Positions 42,945-51,293 of a stretch of 64,000 nucleotides of DNA are shown here, piece by piece. Numbering within the stretch: the stretch's first letter is position 1; every line of letters starts with the position of its first letter. The stretch spans positions 248,001 to 312,000 of the forward strand of contig NZ_JALKBG010000003.1 of NCBI RefSeq assembly GCF_023016155.1. The letters are read 5' to 3'. The notes beneath the pieces are model-generated. The model made no database searches. It was given only the letters and a program-made list of their open reading frames with translations, and had not been told where the DNA came from. The DNA is from Aliiroseovarius sp. F20344. Its GTDB lineage: Bacteria > Pseudomonadota > Alphaproteobacteria > Rhodobacterales > Rhodobacteraceae. Made by a program: the position numbers and the translations under genes.

Positions 42945-43536
42945 GACCCGCGCCCATGGTTGGCCCGCAGGGTTAAAGCTTGGGCTGTTGTGTGTTGCTA
43001 CGATTGTGCTGTTTAAGGCTGAAAGCCTGATATTCCATCTGACCGCATTTGCGGGGTTGTTGATGGCCTATGCGCTGCCCGGAACGGTTTTCCTGAAAGC
43101 CGGGCTTCGCGCCTTGAAACTTCTTTGGCCCTTCGTCGCTTTGGTTGCTCTGTATCACATCGTGACGCGCACCTCGGTCGAGGGGCTTGTGATCATCCTG
43201 CGCATGTTGACCGCCGTTGGGTTGGCCAATCTGGTTACGATGACGACGCGGCTGTCAGACATGATCGCAGTTGTGCGCTGGCTGGCCACTCCGCTACGCG
43301 CGATAGGACTGCGTACCGAATACCTTGAGACCGCAATCGCGTTGGTCATTCGCTTTACGCCTGTGTTGATAAGCAAAGGCACTCACCTGACCGAGGCATG
43401 GCGCGCCCGGTCTGCCCGCCGTCCCGGCTGGCGCATCATCCTGCCATTCACTGTTCTTGCGTTAGATGACGCAGACCACATTGCCGACGCGCTGCGTGCG
43501 CGCGGTGGCTTCGATGCCATGAAGGAGAATCCCTAG
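42919..43536 (+). CDS. bioN: Biotin ECF transporter transmembrane protein BioN
   Basis: A 205-residue T-component with about five helices. The coupling helices carry AWRARSARRPGW and DALRARGGFD, the paired Ala-Arg-Ser/Gly motifs that contact the ECF ATPase. The start overlaps bioM by 26 bases and has a GGGGGAAAG-type ribosome site. It links BioM to BioY. Confidence 0.92.
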   Translation: MISLTSPIETRAHGWPAGLKLGLLCVATIVLFKAESLIFHLTAFAGLLMAYALPGTVFLKAGLRALKLLWPFVALVALYHIVTRTSVEGLVIILRMLTAVGLANLVTMTTRLSDMIAVVRWLATPLRAIGLRTEYLETAIALVIRFTPVLISKGTHLTEAWRARSARRPGWRIILPFTVLALDDADHIADALRARGGFDAMKENP

Positions 43537-44082
43537 ATGGAAAGAAACGTTGTATTGATCGCCCTTTTTGCGGCCCTTATCGCCGCACTCGGACTGATCC
43601 CCAAGATCGCCCTGCCTTTCGGCGTTCCAATCACCGCCCAAAGCCTTGGCATCATGCTGTGCGGCACTGTGCTTGGCGCGAAGCGCGGTGCCTTGGCCGT
43701 TCTGCTGTTCCTTCTGCTGGTTGCCATCGGTCTGCCGCTTTTGGCAGGTGGACGCGGTGGCTTGGGCGTCTTCGCAAGCCCCACAGTCGGCTTCCTGATC
43801 GGCTTCCCAATTGCAGCTTTCGTGACCGGCCTGATCACCGAAAAGTGGCGCGCCGGCCCCCTTTGGCTTGGTGCTGGCATCGCATCGGTCATTGGTGGAA
43901 TTGTTGTGCTGTATGCTTTCGGCATTCCCGGCATGGCCTTCATGCTGGACAAAACACTGGTGGAAGCCACAGGGCTCATCACAGCCTTCATCCCGGGCGA
44001 CGTGATTAAGGCTGCCTTAGCTGGCATGTTGACTGCGGCGCTGGCCAAAGCGCGTCCAGCAAGCGTGTTGTCACGCGCTTAA
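43537..44082 (+). CDS. bioY: Biotin transporter BioY
   Basis: A 181-residue, six-helix S-component that binds biotin. The family patterns LPFGVPITAQSLGIMLCGTV, LGAKRGALAVLLFLLLVAIG and GLPLLAGGRGGLGVFASPTV are present in order. It starts immediately after the bioN stop and has a GAAGGAGA ribosome site inside bioN. A Rho-independent terminator follows the gene. Confidence 0.95.
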   Translation: MERNVVLIALFAALIAALGLIPKIALPFGVPITAQSLGIMLCGTVLGAKRGALAVLLFLLLVAIGLPLLAGGRGGLGVFASPTVGFLIGFPIAAFVTGLITEKWRAGPLWLGAGIASVIGGIVVLYAFGIPGMAFMLDKTLVEATGLITAFIPGDVIKAALAGMLTAALAKARPASVLSRA

Positions 44083-44115
44083 GACAAAACAAAGCACTCG
44101 GCTAAGGCCGAACGC

Positions 44116-44153
44116 AAGCCGCGGTTGCTCCTCAGCACCCGCGGCTTTTCTTT
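44116..44153 (+). terminator. Rho-independent terminator after bioMNY
   Basis: A nine-base stem (AAGCCGCGG / CCGCGGCTT) with a 14-base loop is followed by TTCTTT. It lies 34 bases after the bioY stop and would end the bioMNY transcript before the sulfatase-like gene. Confidence 0.8.
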
Positions 44154-44262
44154 GCCTGTAGACCGAGCCAGATTTCGGCAAATCTCGATCCAGACCAAGT
44201 TCTGCTAGACCCACCGAATTTCCATACCCTATCAATTTGAGGGTAAGAGCAGGAGAATCGCC

Positions 44263-45798
44263 ATGGCCGCCAAGAAAAACGTGCTGTTCATCATCATCGA
44301 CCAGCTTCGCGCGGATTGCCTGCATGGGGCGTTGGCCGGTCACGTAGATCTGCCCAACCTACGCGCGCTGATGGGCGAAAGCGTCACCTTCAAGCGGCAT
44401 TTTTCAGTTGTGAATCCCTGCGGGCCGTCGCGCGCCTCAATCCTGACCGGGCAGTATTCGATGAACCACCGCTCGGTCCGCAATGGCACGCCCCTGCGCC
44501 ACGACACGCCGACGCTTCCCAGCGAAATGCGCAAGGCCGGGTATTTGCCGATGCTGTTTGGCTACACCGACACGTCGTTTGATCCGCGAGTTCACGCGCC
44601 AGAAGACCCGGTGATGCACACCTATGAAAGCCCGATGGAAGGTTTTGTCGAGCAGATCGAAATGCGGCTTGAGATGTCTTATCCGTGGCGTTCACACTTA
44701 ATGGGCAAAGGGCATCACTGGAACAACTACTGGCAGCTTTATATTCCCGGCGGTGATGGGTCTGCCCTGAACGCTCCCGCCGTTTACGCGGCTGAAGACA
44801 GCGATACCGCTTTTCTGACCGATCAGTTTTTGGAACGAATGCCAGCCTATGCCGACCAAAGCTGGTTCGCGCATCTGACCTATATACGCCCGCATCCACC
44901 TTTGGTGGCCCCCGCACCCTACAACGACATGTATGATCCAAAGACGTTGCCCGCACCTGCCCGCGTTGGCACGCGAGAGGATGAGGCAGCGGTCCATCCA
45001 TTCTTTGGTCCAGCGATCGCCAACGAAAAAGCGGCGAATTTCGTGCTTGGCACAAAGGCAGATGACAGCGATGAGACTCTACAAGCCCTACGCGCGGTCT
45101 ATTTGGGTCTGGCCACCGAAGTGGATCACCATATTGGGCGCGTGGTTACGTTTCTGAAAGACAGCGGACAGTGGGACAACACGCTGCTTGTGGTAACCGC
45201 GGACCATGGCGAGATGCTGGGCGACCATCACGCATGGGGCAAGCATTCGGTTTATGACGCGGCCTATCACACGCCGTTGATCATCCGGGGCCCGGGCTGC
45301 AAGGCTGGCCATGTGGTGGACGTTCCAACAGAAAGCATCGACCTGACACCAACGATCCTGAACTGGGTAGGGCAAGAGGTTCCCAACGCGATGGATGGGC
45401 GATCGCTTTTGCAGTTCTTGGCCGGTGACACGCCGGAGGACTGGAGGGATTATTCCTTCTCGGAACTGGATTTCGGGGATCCGATATCGCCCACGATCTG
45501 GCAAAAGACACTGGGCACGGATGCAAGCACGTCCTGCGTCAGTATCTTACGCGACAGCCGTTTCACCCTGATCGAATTTGCAGCCGACTTGCCTCCGCTT
45601 TTGTTCGATCACGAAGGCAAGGGCGAACTGGAAGACATCGCAGAGAACCCAGAATTTGCCGCCGATCTTGCGCGTCTAACACGGCAAATGTTGCGCCACC
45701 GCATGCGCAACATGGATCACACGCTGTCATATGACATGATCACCGACAACGGACCGAAGCGGGCGCAGCGTTACCCGGAAAACGACGCCAGCGCATAG
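44263..45798 (+). CDS. Sulfatase-superfamily hydrolase, phosphonate monoesterase-like
   Basis: A 511-residue enzyme of the alkaline phosphatase superfamily. The formylglycine motif is NPCGPSRASILTG with C53 as the residue to be oxidised; metal ligands include D13 (IIIDQLRAD) and VVTADHGEMLGDHHAWGKH. Length, spacing and the region YIRPHPPLVAPAPYNDMYDP closely recall bacterial phosphonate monoester hydrolases, which also cleave phosphodiesters and sulfate esters. Choline-sulfatase or arylsulfatase are alternatives. A formylglycine-generating enzyme is needed and is not in this window. Its end overlaps the convergent HAD gene by 28 bases. Confidence 0.88.
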   Translation: MAAKKNVLFIIIDQLRADCLHGALAGHVDLPNLRALMGESVTFKRHFSVVNPCGPSRASILTGQYSMNHRSVRNGTPLRHDTPTLPSEMRKAGYLPMLFGYTDTSFDPRVHAPEDPVMHTYESPMEGFVEQIEMRLEMSYPWRSHLMGKGHHWNNYWQLYIPGGDGSALNAPAVYAAEDSDTAFLTDQFLERMPAYADQSWFAHLTYIRPHPPLVAPAPYNDMYDPKTLPAPARVGTREDEAAVHPFFGPAIANEKAANFVLGTKADDSDETLQALRAVYLGLATEVDHHIGRVVTFLKDSGQWDNTLLVVTADHGEMLGDHHAWGKHSVYDAAYHTPLIIRGPGCKAGHVVDVPTESIDLTPTILNWVGQEVPNAMDGRSLLQFLAGDTPEDWRDYSFSELDFGDPISPTIWQKTLGTDASTSCVSILRDSRFTLIEFAADLPPLLFDHEGKGELEDIAENPEFAADLARLTRQMLRHRMRNMDHTLSYDMITDNGPKRAQRYPENDASA

Positions 45799-46454
45799 TC
45801 CGCCACATCTTTCAGGCTGCGCGCGCGCGCCTTTGGTTCCACGCCAAGCCGCTCCATCGGAAGGCCCGCGCGGTTCAGCCAGATCGTGTGATAGCCAAAC
45901 CATGTTGCCCCGCACACGTCCCAGCAATTGGACGATACGAACAGGATATCTTCGGCGGGAAGGCCAAACGCATCTGGTCCCATCTGATAAGCCTCGGGCG
46001 CCGTTTTGAACTTGCCCACGTCATCGACAGACAGGACATGATCAAGAAGCCCATCAAGTTTGGCGGCCGTCAAGGCGCTGTTGATCATCGCGTGTGTGCC
46101 GTTGGACAGGATCGCCATGGGCACGCCAGCCTTTCTCAACCGGGTAAGTTGTGCGAGGTTTTCGTCAAAGGCTGTGAGTTCCTCGTATGCACCCATCAAG
46201 GCGGCTTGCATGTCAGGGGTCAGATCAACCTCATGCAGCGCGCAGGCATAGTCCAGACCGTTGCCCGTAACCTGCCAGAAATCCGCATATTGATCGCACA
46301 TTGTCCGCAAGCGGGTGTATTCAATCTGCTTGTCACGCCATGTCGTGGCAATTGCCGCACCTTTGCCGGGGAAGAACTGCTCGGCCAGCGCACCAACGGA
46401 ATAGACATCCAGCAGGGTTCCGTAAGCGTCGAAGGCAATGGCTTTGATGGGCAT
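45771..46454 (-). CDS. Haloacid dehalogenase type II family hydrolase
   Basis: A 227-residue HAD enzyme. The nucleophile D9 is in AIAFDAYGTLLDVYSV; motif II is LSNGTH, motif III has the lysine in KTAPEAYQ, and the FVSSNCWDVCGA segment matches the L-2-haloacid dehalogenase SSNxWD element. It would hydrolyse L-2-haloacids to D-2-hydroxyacids, though relatives act on other 2-substituted acids. It is a single gene, converging on the sulfatase-like gene. Confidence 0.9.
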   Translation of the reverse strand: MPIKAIAFDAYGTLLDVYSVGALAEQFFPGKGAAIATTWRDKQIEYTRLRTMCDQYADFWQVTGNGLDYACALHEVDLTPDMQAALMGAYEELTAFDENLAQLTRLRKAGVPMAILSNGTHAMINSALTAAKLDGLLDHVLSVDDVGKFKTAPEAYQMGPDAFGLPAEDILFVSSNCWDVCGATWFGYHTIWLNRAGLPMERLGVEPKARARSLKDVADYALASFSG

Positions 46455-46509
46455 GGGGTATCCTTTCCGTTCGCCCCTTTAGCCTAGGGGCAGATGGGGC
46501 AGTCAGGAA

Positions 46510-46549
46510 AGGGAAAACGGGCGCGGTGGTATTCCTACCTTCGCGCCCG
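46510..46549 (-). terminator. Rho-independent terminator after ilvD
   Basis: On the minus strand an eight-base GC stem (CGGGCGCG / CGCGCCCG; 46518-46525 with 46542-46549) is followed by TTTTCCCTTT. It begins 12 bases after the ilvD stop and separates ilvD from the HAD gene on the same strand. Confidence 0.75.
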
Positions 46550-46560
46550 CCTGAAAGGGT

Positions 46561-48396
46561 TTAGTCGATAACGCGGACCGCGCCTTTGGCCGCAGACGAC
46601 GCGAGCATCGCATAGGCTTTCAGTGCCTTGGATACTTTACGCTTCCGCGGCGCGGCAGGGGCCCAGCCCTTTTCGTCCTGCGCCTTGCGACGTGTGGCCA
46701 TTTCTTCGTCCGACACAGCCAAATTGATGGTGCGGTTTGGAATGTCGATCTCGATCTTGTCGCCTTGCTGGACAAGCCCAATTGCGCCACCCTCAGCCGC
46801 TTCCGGCGATACGTGACCGATCGACAGGCCCGATGTACCGCCCGAGAATCGACCATCCGTCAGAAGCGCACAGGCTTTGCCCAGACCCTTCGATTTCAGA
46901 TAGCTGGTCGGATACAGCATTTCCTGCATTCCCGGACCGCCACGTGGGCCTTCGTAACGGATGACGACCACGTCGCCTTCCTTCACTTTGCCTGTCAGGA
47001 TGTCGCTGACTGCAGCGTCTTGGCTTTCGCAAACATGCGCGGTGCCAGTGAATTGCAGGATTGACGCATCAACACCTGCGGTCTTCACGATGCAGCCATC
47101 CAGCGCGATGTTGCCGAACAGAACCGCAAGACCACCGTCTTGGCTGAACGCATGTTCCTTGGATCGGATCACGCCACCTTCGCGGTCGGTGTCGAGTTCC
47201 TTATACCGATTCTCGGTCGAGAACGCCTGCGTGGTGCGCACACCGCCGGGGGCAGCCTTAAACAGGCTTTCCGCTTCGGGGTTGTTGGCAACCTTGATGT
47301 CCCATTTGGCGATCGCCTCGCCCATGGTCGCGGAATGCACGGTCGAACAATCGTTGTGCAACAGACCGGCGCGGGAAAGTTCACCAAGGATCGAGAAGAT
47401 GCCGCCGGCACGGTGCACGTCCTCCATATGAACGTTGGCCGTGTTTGGCGCGACCTTACACAGGCAGGGCACCTTGCGGCTGAGCGCATCCATATGGGTC
47501 ATGTTGAAATCAACCTCGCCCTCATAGGCGATGGCCAGAAGGTGCAACACGGTGTTCGTCGACCCGCCCATGGCGATGTCCAACGACATGGCGTTTTCAA
47601 ACGCTTCAAAGCTCGCGATTTCACGCGGAAGCAGGCCTTTTTCTTCGTCTTGATAGTGGCGCTTGGTGATCTCAACGATCTTGCGACCAGCCTCAAGGAA
47701 CAGGTGCTTACGATCGGCGTGGGTTGCAAGCGTCGAACCGTTGCCCGGCAGAGCCAGACCCAGCGCCTCGGCCAGACAGTTCATCGAGTTCGCGGTGAAC
47801 ATGCCCGAGCACGACCCGCAGGTTGGGCAGGCGTTTTCTTCAATATGCTGTACTTGCTCGTCGGTATATTTGTCGTCGGCTGCGGCGACCATCGCATCAA
47901 CAAGGTCAATCTTCTTGGTGTCCAGATCGGCAAGGTCAATCTTGCCCGCTTCCATCGGACCACCAGAGACGAAGATCACCGGGATGTTCAGGCGCATCGC
48001 GGCCATCAACATGCCGGGCGTGATCTTGTCGCAGTTCGAGATACAAACCATGGCATCCGCACAGTGGGCGTTAACCATGTATTCGACGCTGTCTGCGATC
48101 ACTTCGCGCGATGGCAGCGAATACAGCATCCCGTCATGGCCCATGGCGATCCCGTCATCAACCGCGATGGTGTTGAATTCCTTGGCGACGCCACCGGCGG
48201 CCTCGACCTCGCGCGCAACCATTTGGCCCAGATCTTTCAGGTGAACGTGGCCCGGCACGAACTGGGTAAAGCTGTTCACGATGGCAATGATCGGTTTGCC
48301 AAAGTCACTGTCGGTCATGCCCGTCGCGCGCCAAAGGCCGCGGGCACCGGCCATATTACGGCCATGGGTCGAAGTTCTGGAACGGTAAGCAGGCAT
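46561..48396 (-). CDS. ilvD: Dihydroxy-acid dehydratase
   Basis: A 611-residue IlvD that dehydrates 2,3-dihydroxy-isovalerate and its homologue in branched-chain amino acid synthesis. Iron-sulfur cysteines lie in [11 protein letters not shown] (C122) and [17 protein letters not shown]; the C-terminal [20 protein letters not shown] is also conserved. I start it at 48396, where AAAGGTGGGGA provides the ribosome site and [19 protein letters not shown] is the usual N-terminus; the longer open frame adds 35 unrelated residues. Confidence 0.97.
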   Translation of the reverse strand: MPAYRSRTSTHGRNMAGARGLWRATGMTDSDFGKPIIAIVNSFTQFVPGHVHLKDLGQMVAREVEAAGGVAKEFNTIAVDDGIAMGHDGMLYSLPSREVIADSVEYMVNAHCADAMVCISNCDKITPGMLMAAMRLNIPVIFVSGGPMEAGKIDLADLDTKKIDLVDAMVAAADDKYTDEQVQHIEENACPTCGSCSGMFTANSMNCLAEALGLALPGNGSTLATHADRKHLFLEAGRKIVEITKRHYQDEEKGLLPREIASFEAFENAMSLDIAMGGSTNTVLHLLAIAYEGEVDFNMTHMDALSRKVPCLCKVAPNTANVHMEDVHRAGGIFSILGELSRAGLLHNDCSTVHSATMGEAIAKWDIKVANNPEAESLFKAAPGGVRTTQAFSTENRYKELDTDREGGVIRSKEHAFSQDGGLAVLFGNIALDGCIVKTAGVDASILQFTGTAHVCESQDAAVSDILTGKVKEGDVVVIRYEGPRGGPGMQEMLYPTSYLKSKGLGKACALLTDGRFSGGTSGLSIGHVSPEAAEGGAIGLVQQGDKIEIDIPNRTINLAVSDEEMATRRKAQDEKGWAPAAPRKRKVSKALKAYAMLASSAAKGAVRVID

Positions 48397-48604
48397 GCGG
48401 TCCCCACCTTTATCTTGAATTTTCTGTCTGGCAGCGATTATCACTCTGCGGGCTTCGAAACCAGTGTTGATTAAGAAACGGCACGCAAACAAGGCCGACA
48501 TGCCTAAAAAAGTTGAAGTTGAGACTTTGCCTACCTCTTTGCTTGGCGCGCACCGCGCAGAGGGTTAGGATCGGGCTGATCCGTTTTGATAAAGGTATTT
48601 CTCA
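48397..48604. promoter_or_regulatory. Divergent promoter region between ilvD and the nucleotide-sugar epimerase gene
   Basis: About 208 bases separate two divergent starts and must hold both promoters. The ilvD side includes 105 bases of open frame that I consider untranslated. No leader peptide rich in branched-chain codons is evident, so attenuation of ilvD by that mechanism is unlikely. Confidence 0.4.
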
Positions 48605-49624
48605 ATGAAAAAACGTAAGGTTCTGGTCACCGGCTCGGCTGGTTTCATCGGCTACCACCTGTCCAAGTTGCTTCTTGCCGAAGGTTTCCGCGTCCACGGC
48701 TTTGACGGGATGACCGATTACTACGATGTGACGCTGAAGCAGCGCCGCCACCAGATGCTTTTGCAGAACGAAACCTTCACAGCGACCGAGGGTATGCTTG
48801 AAGATCTGGAACGTTTTGATGAGATGGCGGATGAATTTGCGCCTGACATCATCGTGCATCTCGCTGCGCAAGCTGGCGTGCGCTACAGCCTTGAGAACCC
48901 TCGCGCCTATATCGATTCAAACGTGGTCGGCACGTTCAACGTGATGGAGGCTGCCCGCCGTCACGAAGTGGATCACCTTCTGATGGCCTCGACCAGTTCA
49001 GTCTATGGTGCGAATGACGAAATGCCGTTCACCGAGACCGAGAAAGCAGACACCCAGCTGACCATCTATGCTGCCACCAAGAAAGCCAACGAAAGCATGG
49101 GGCACAGCTATGCTCATCTTTGGAACATCCCAACCACGATGTTCCGTTTCTTCACGGTGTATGGCCCATGGGGCCGTCCAGATATGGCGCTGTTCAAGTT
49201 CACTAAGGGGATTGTCGAAGGCACGCCCATCGATATCTACAATAATGGCGACATGTTCCGCGACTTTACTTATGTCGAGGATCTGGTGCGCGGCATCCGT
49301 CTACTCATCGACGCCGCCCCCGTACGCTCTGAAAGTAAGGACGACATCGAAGAAGGTGACAGCCTGTCCCCCGCCGCACCCTATCGCGTGGTGAATGTCG
49401 GCAATTCTGACAAGGTACGCCTGTTGGACTTCGTGGAAGCGATCGAAGACGCATTGGGAAAGAAAGCCGAACGAAACTACATGGAGATGCAGAAAGGCGA
49501 TGTTCCGGCCACTTGGGCCGACGCAACCCTGCTTCAGCGTCTAACCGGCTACCGCCCAGCGACTGATTTCCGCGACGGGGTGAACAGTTTCGTGGCTTGG
49601 TATCGGGATTACTACAAAGTCTAG
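48605..49624 (+). CDS. NAD-dependent epimerase, UDP-glucuronate 4-epimerase-like
   Basis: A 339-residue extended short-chain dehydrogenase. The NAD motif is TGSAGFIGYHLSK, the active site SSVYG with YAATKKANE (Tyr-x3-Lys), and RFFTVYGPWGRPDMALFKF strongly recalls UDP-glucuronate 4-epimerases, which make UDP-galacturonate for capsule, lipopolysaccharide or exopolysaccharide. It stands alone and ends at a strong bidirectional terminator. Confidence 0.9.
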   Translation: MKKRKVLVTGSAGFIGYHLSKLLLAEGFRVHGFDGMTDYYDVTLKQRRHQMLLQNETFTATEGMLEDLERFDEMADEFAPDIIVHLAAQAGVRYSLENPRAYIDSNVVGTFNVMEAARRHEVDHLLMASTSSVYGANDEMPFTETEKADTQLTIYAATKKANESMGHSYAHLWNIPTTMFRFFTVYGPWGRPDMALFKFTKGIVEGTPIDIYNNGDMFRDFTYVEDLVRGIRLLIDAAPVRSESKDDIEEGDSLSPAAPYRVVNVGNSDKVRLLDFVEAIEDALGKKAERNYMEMQKGDVPATWADATLLQRLTGYRPATDFRDGVNSFVAWYRDYYKV

Positions 49625-49676
49625 AGGGTTAGGTCAGGGCACCGTTCTCTGCTCATACGATTCTATTCGCTGACAC

Positions 49677-49709
49677 ATCAAAGCCCGCCGAAATGCGGCG
49701 GGCTTTGAT
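49677..49709. terminator. Bidirectional terminator between epimerase gene and head-spike operon
   Basis: A perfect 14-base inverted repeat (ATCAAAGCCCGCCG / CGGCGGGCTTTGAT) with a five-base loop lies between two convergent genes. The arms place A- and T-rich bases at both ends, so it can stop transcription from either side. Its right end touches the stop codon of the minus-strand gene. Confidence 0.88.
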
Positions 49710-50101
49710 CAGATCTCAATCGGGATGGGGGAAAGATCAAGAAGCGGAAGCGCAAACTTCGGCTCAATCCCTACAACCGCTAGAATTGTGGTTTTATTTA
49801 AAGCCGGTGGCGTGTTCGAAACCGTCGGAGACCAGACCTCCAATTTCATCTGGGCCTGCGTTGCAGCCGCCAGATCCATGTCTGGCGCATGATGCGGCGC
49901 CTTCAGTGGTTGTGACGCTGCGACCGGAAAACTGTCCCCAGCCAATAGCGATGCAAGCGCAAACCGATCCCCCTGCTTAATTTCCCAAATGGCCTGCGAA
50001 AAGGTCTGCGCATCGGCTGCACTGCTTCCAACACACAAGGCAAATTGATTGGCGTCGCCGATCAGTTCTTCCGGGCAGGCAATCGTAATCCTAAGGGTCA
50101 T
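49709..50101 (-). CDS. Third gene of the head-spike-like operon, unknown function
   Basis: A 130-residue protein that I do not recognise. It has no signal peptide or membrane helix; two cysteines lie near the N-terminus (IACPEEL and ALCVGSS). The start overlaps the preceding gene by ATGA and its stop abuts the terminator, so it is translated with the two spike-like genes. It could be a chaperone, tip or accessory of the particle, by position only. Confidence 0.6.
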   Translation of the reverse strand: MTLRITIACPEELIGDANQFALCVGSSAADAQTFSQAIWEIKQGDRFALASLLAGDSFPVAASQPLKAPHHAPDMDLAAATQAQMKLEVWSPTVSNTPPALNKTTILAVVGIEPKFALPLLDLSPIPIEI

Positions 50102-50910
50102 AGAGTTACTCCAATCCGGTCAGCCATCCATTGTTCAAGTAGCGGTATTTGCACCGCAGTTGGCTGCGTTTTCGTTGCATCCCAAACTTGAATTCCGAAC
50201 AGGCGAAAGGCACCTGGAATGCTTCCCGACAGTCCAGCCATCCCGATCTTCAGCGGGTGAGGTTCGATAAATTCGGTTCCAAGGTTTTGTGTTGTGTTCA
50301 GCACCTCGACACCGTCCATGCGGATCGAGACCTGCCCAGGTACAGCCTGCAAAGTAGCGATCCGCTTTTGATGACCGCCCCAAGGTTGAGGTGACGCAGG
50401 GTGACTGCTGGACACGCCCTCATCTGAAAGCCGACTGTAGTACCGCAAGCGATCAATGTTTGGGCGAGACCCGATAGACATGGCGTTATACCTGTTCCTA
50501 CCAATCTCAGCGAAGTTCACGCGGGACGTACCTGTTGTTGACAGCATCTCATATCCCAGAACCATCGTAAGCGGGTTTCCTACACGCAGCAGCGAAGCAG
50601 TTTCCAAGCCATCATCGACACCATCGGTTTCGACCCACTGATAGTTACCATCAGTTCGATAACTTGGGCGCGCCGCACTGACAGGTTGGCTTAGATCCAC
50701 CCCATTCTGGCTATTGTCCTGCCACAAACCAATTGGCTGGTTATCAGCGGTTACGGGGGTAGTTCCGGCACTGTCTTGAAACAGCTTTGTCGTATCCGCA
50801 GCGTCAAACATGGCAGAAGGCGAAAGCTGCAAGGGTGAAAATGGTACCACCGGCGCGGCCCCTGATTTTCGAAGGGCCACAGCCGGAATCTCAAATCCCA
50901 GCGCCATCAT
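50098..50910 (-). CDS. Concanavalin/LamG-like fibre protein, probable GTA head-spike partner
   Basis: A 270-residue beta-rich protein. The central part (about 60-250: SYRTDGNYQWVETDGVDDGL; GQVSIRMDGVEV; PHPLKIGMAGLSGSIPGAFR) has the pattern of laminin-G/concanavalin-type lectin domains common in phage tail and capsid fibres. It begins by a TGATG overlap with a spike-base gene and ends by ATGA with a third gene. By analogy to the two-protein head spikes of the Rhodobacter gene transfer agent, it would be the carbohydrate-binding fibre. The partner role is inferred. Confidence 0.72.
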   Translation of the reverse strand: MMALGFEIPAVALRKSGAAPVVPFSPLQLSPSAMFDAADTTKLFQDSAGTTPVTADNQPIGLWQDNSQNGVDLSQPVSAARPSYRTDGNYQWVETDGVDDGLETASLLRVGNPLTMVLGYEMLSTTGTSRVNFAEIGRNRYNAMSIGSRPNIDRLRYYSRLSDEGVSSSHPASPQPWGGHQKRIATLQAVPGQVSIRMDGVEVLNTTQNLGTEFIEPHPLKIGMAGLSGSIPGAFRLFGIQVWDATKTQPTAVQIPLLEQWMADRIGVTL

Positions 50911-51176
50911 CAGATCAACACAAACGCATGGATGCCAGTAGCCGTTGTGCCGGTCGACATGATTTTCCGCACTCCAACCGGAAGGATCGAGTTATCGGCA
51001 ACCACAACTGAACGTGCCGATCCTGCAACGCTTTCAAACGCAACCACACCACCGCCTTCGACATAAATGGATACAGCAGTGTTTGGCAGATCGCTTAGAT
51101 CAGATGGCAAAACGGGTTCCATGTCGGTCGCTGGTCCACGAAGGGATGGCGAACGGCTCTCGAAGGGATTGGACAT
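50910..51176 (-). CDS. Head-spike base protein, RCAP_rcc01079 (GhsA) family
   Basis: An 88-residue protein matching the gene-transfer-agent spike base family: N-terminal SNPFESRSPSLRGPATDMEP, then AVSIYVEGGGVV, RSVVVADNSILPVGVRKI and a C-terminal TGTTATGIHAFVL. In Rhodobacter capsulatus this family forms spikes on the particle head that bind the recipient's capsule, encoded away from the main GTA cluster, as here. A near-consensus CtrA box lies about 90 bases upstream of the start. Confidence 0.85.
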   Translation of the reverse strand: MSNPFESRSPSLRGPATDMEPVLPSDLSDLPNTAVSIYVEGGGVVAFESVAGSARSVVVADNSILPVGVRKIMSTGTTATGIHAFVLI

Positions 51177-51262
51177 AGCAAGCTCCTGACAAGTTCACAC
51201 GCAGTCAGACGCCGAACCTGACGCCATACGTGATGGGATATCGAGCTTTCTAAGAAGAGAGG

Positions 51263-51277
51263 TTGAAGAAGCCTTAA
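51263..51277 (-). promoter_or_regulatory. Candidate CtrA binding site upstream of the head-spike operon
   Basis: The plus strand reads TTGA, seven bases, TTAA (minus strand TTAA-N7-TCAA), one mismatch from the alphaproteobacterial CtrA consensus TTAA-N7-TTAA. It lies 87-101 bases upstream of the spike-base start, in the only intergenic region before the operon. GTA genes in Rhodobacterales depend on CtrA, so the site makes biological sense; one mismatch in an eight-base motif leaves room for chance. Confidence 0.45.
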
Positions 51278-51293
51278 CCGGACCGAACGCTGG

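Noticed and set aside
48397..48501. A longer ilvD frame starting at 48501.
   Set aside because: The additional 35 residues are unlike IlvD N-termini, and a good ribosome site lies at 48396.
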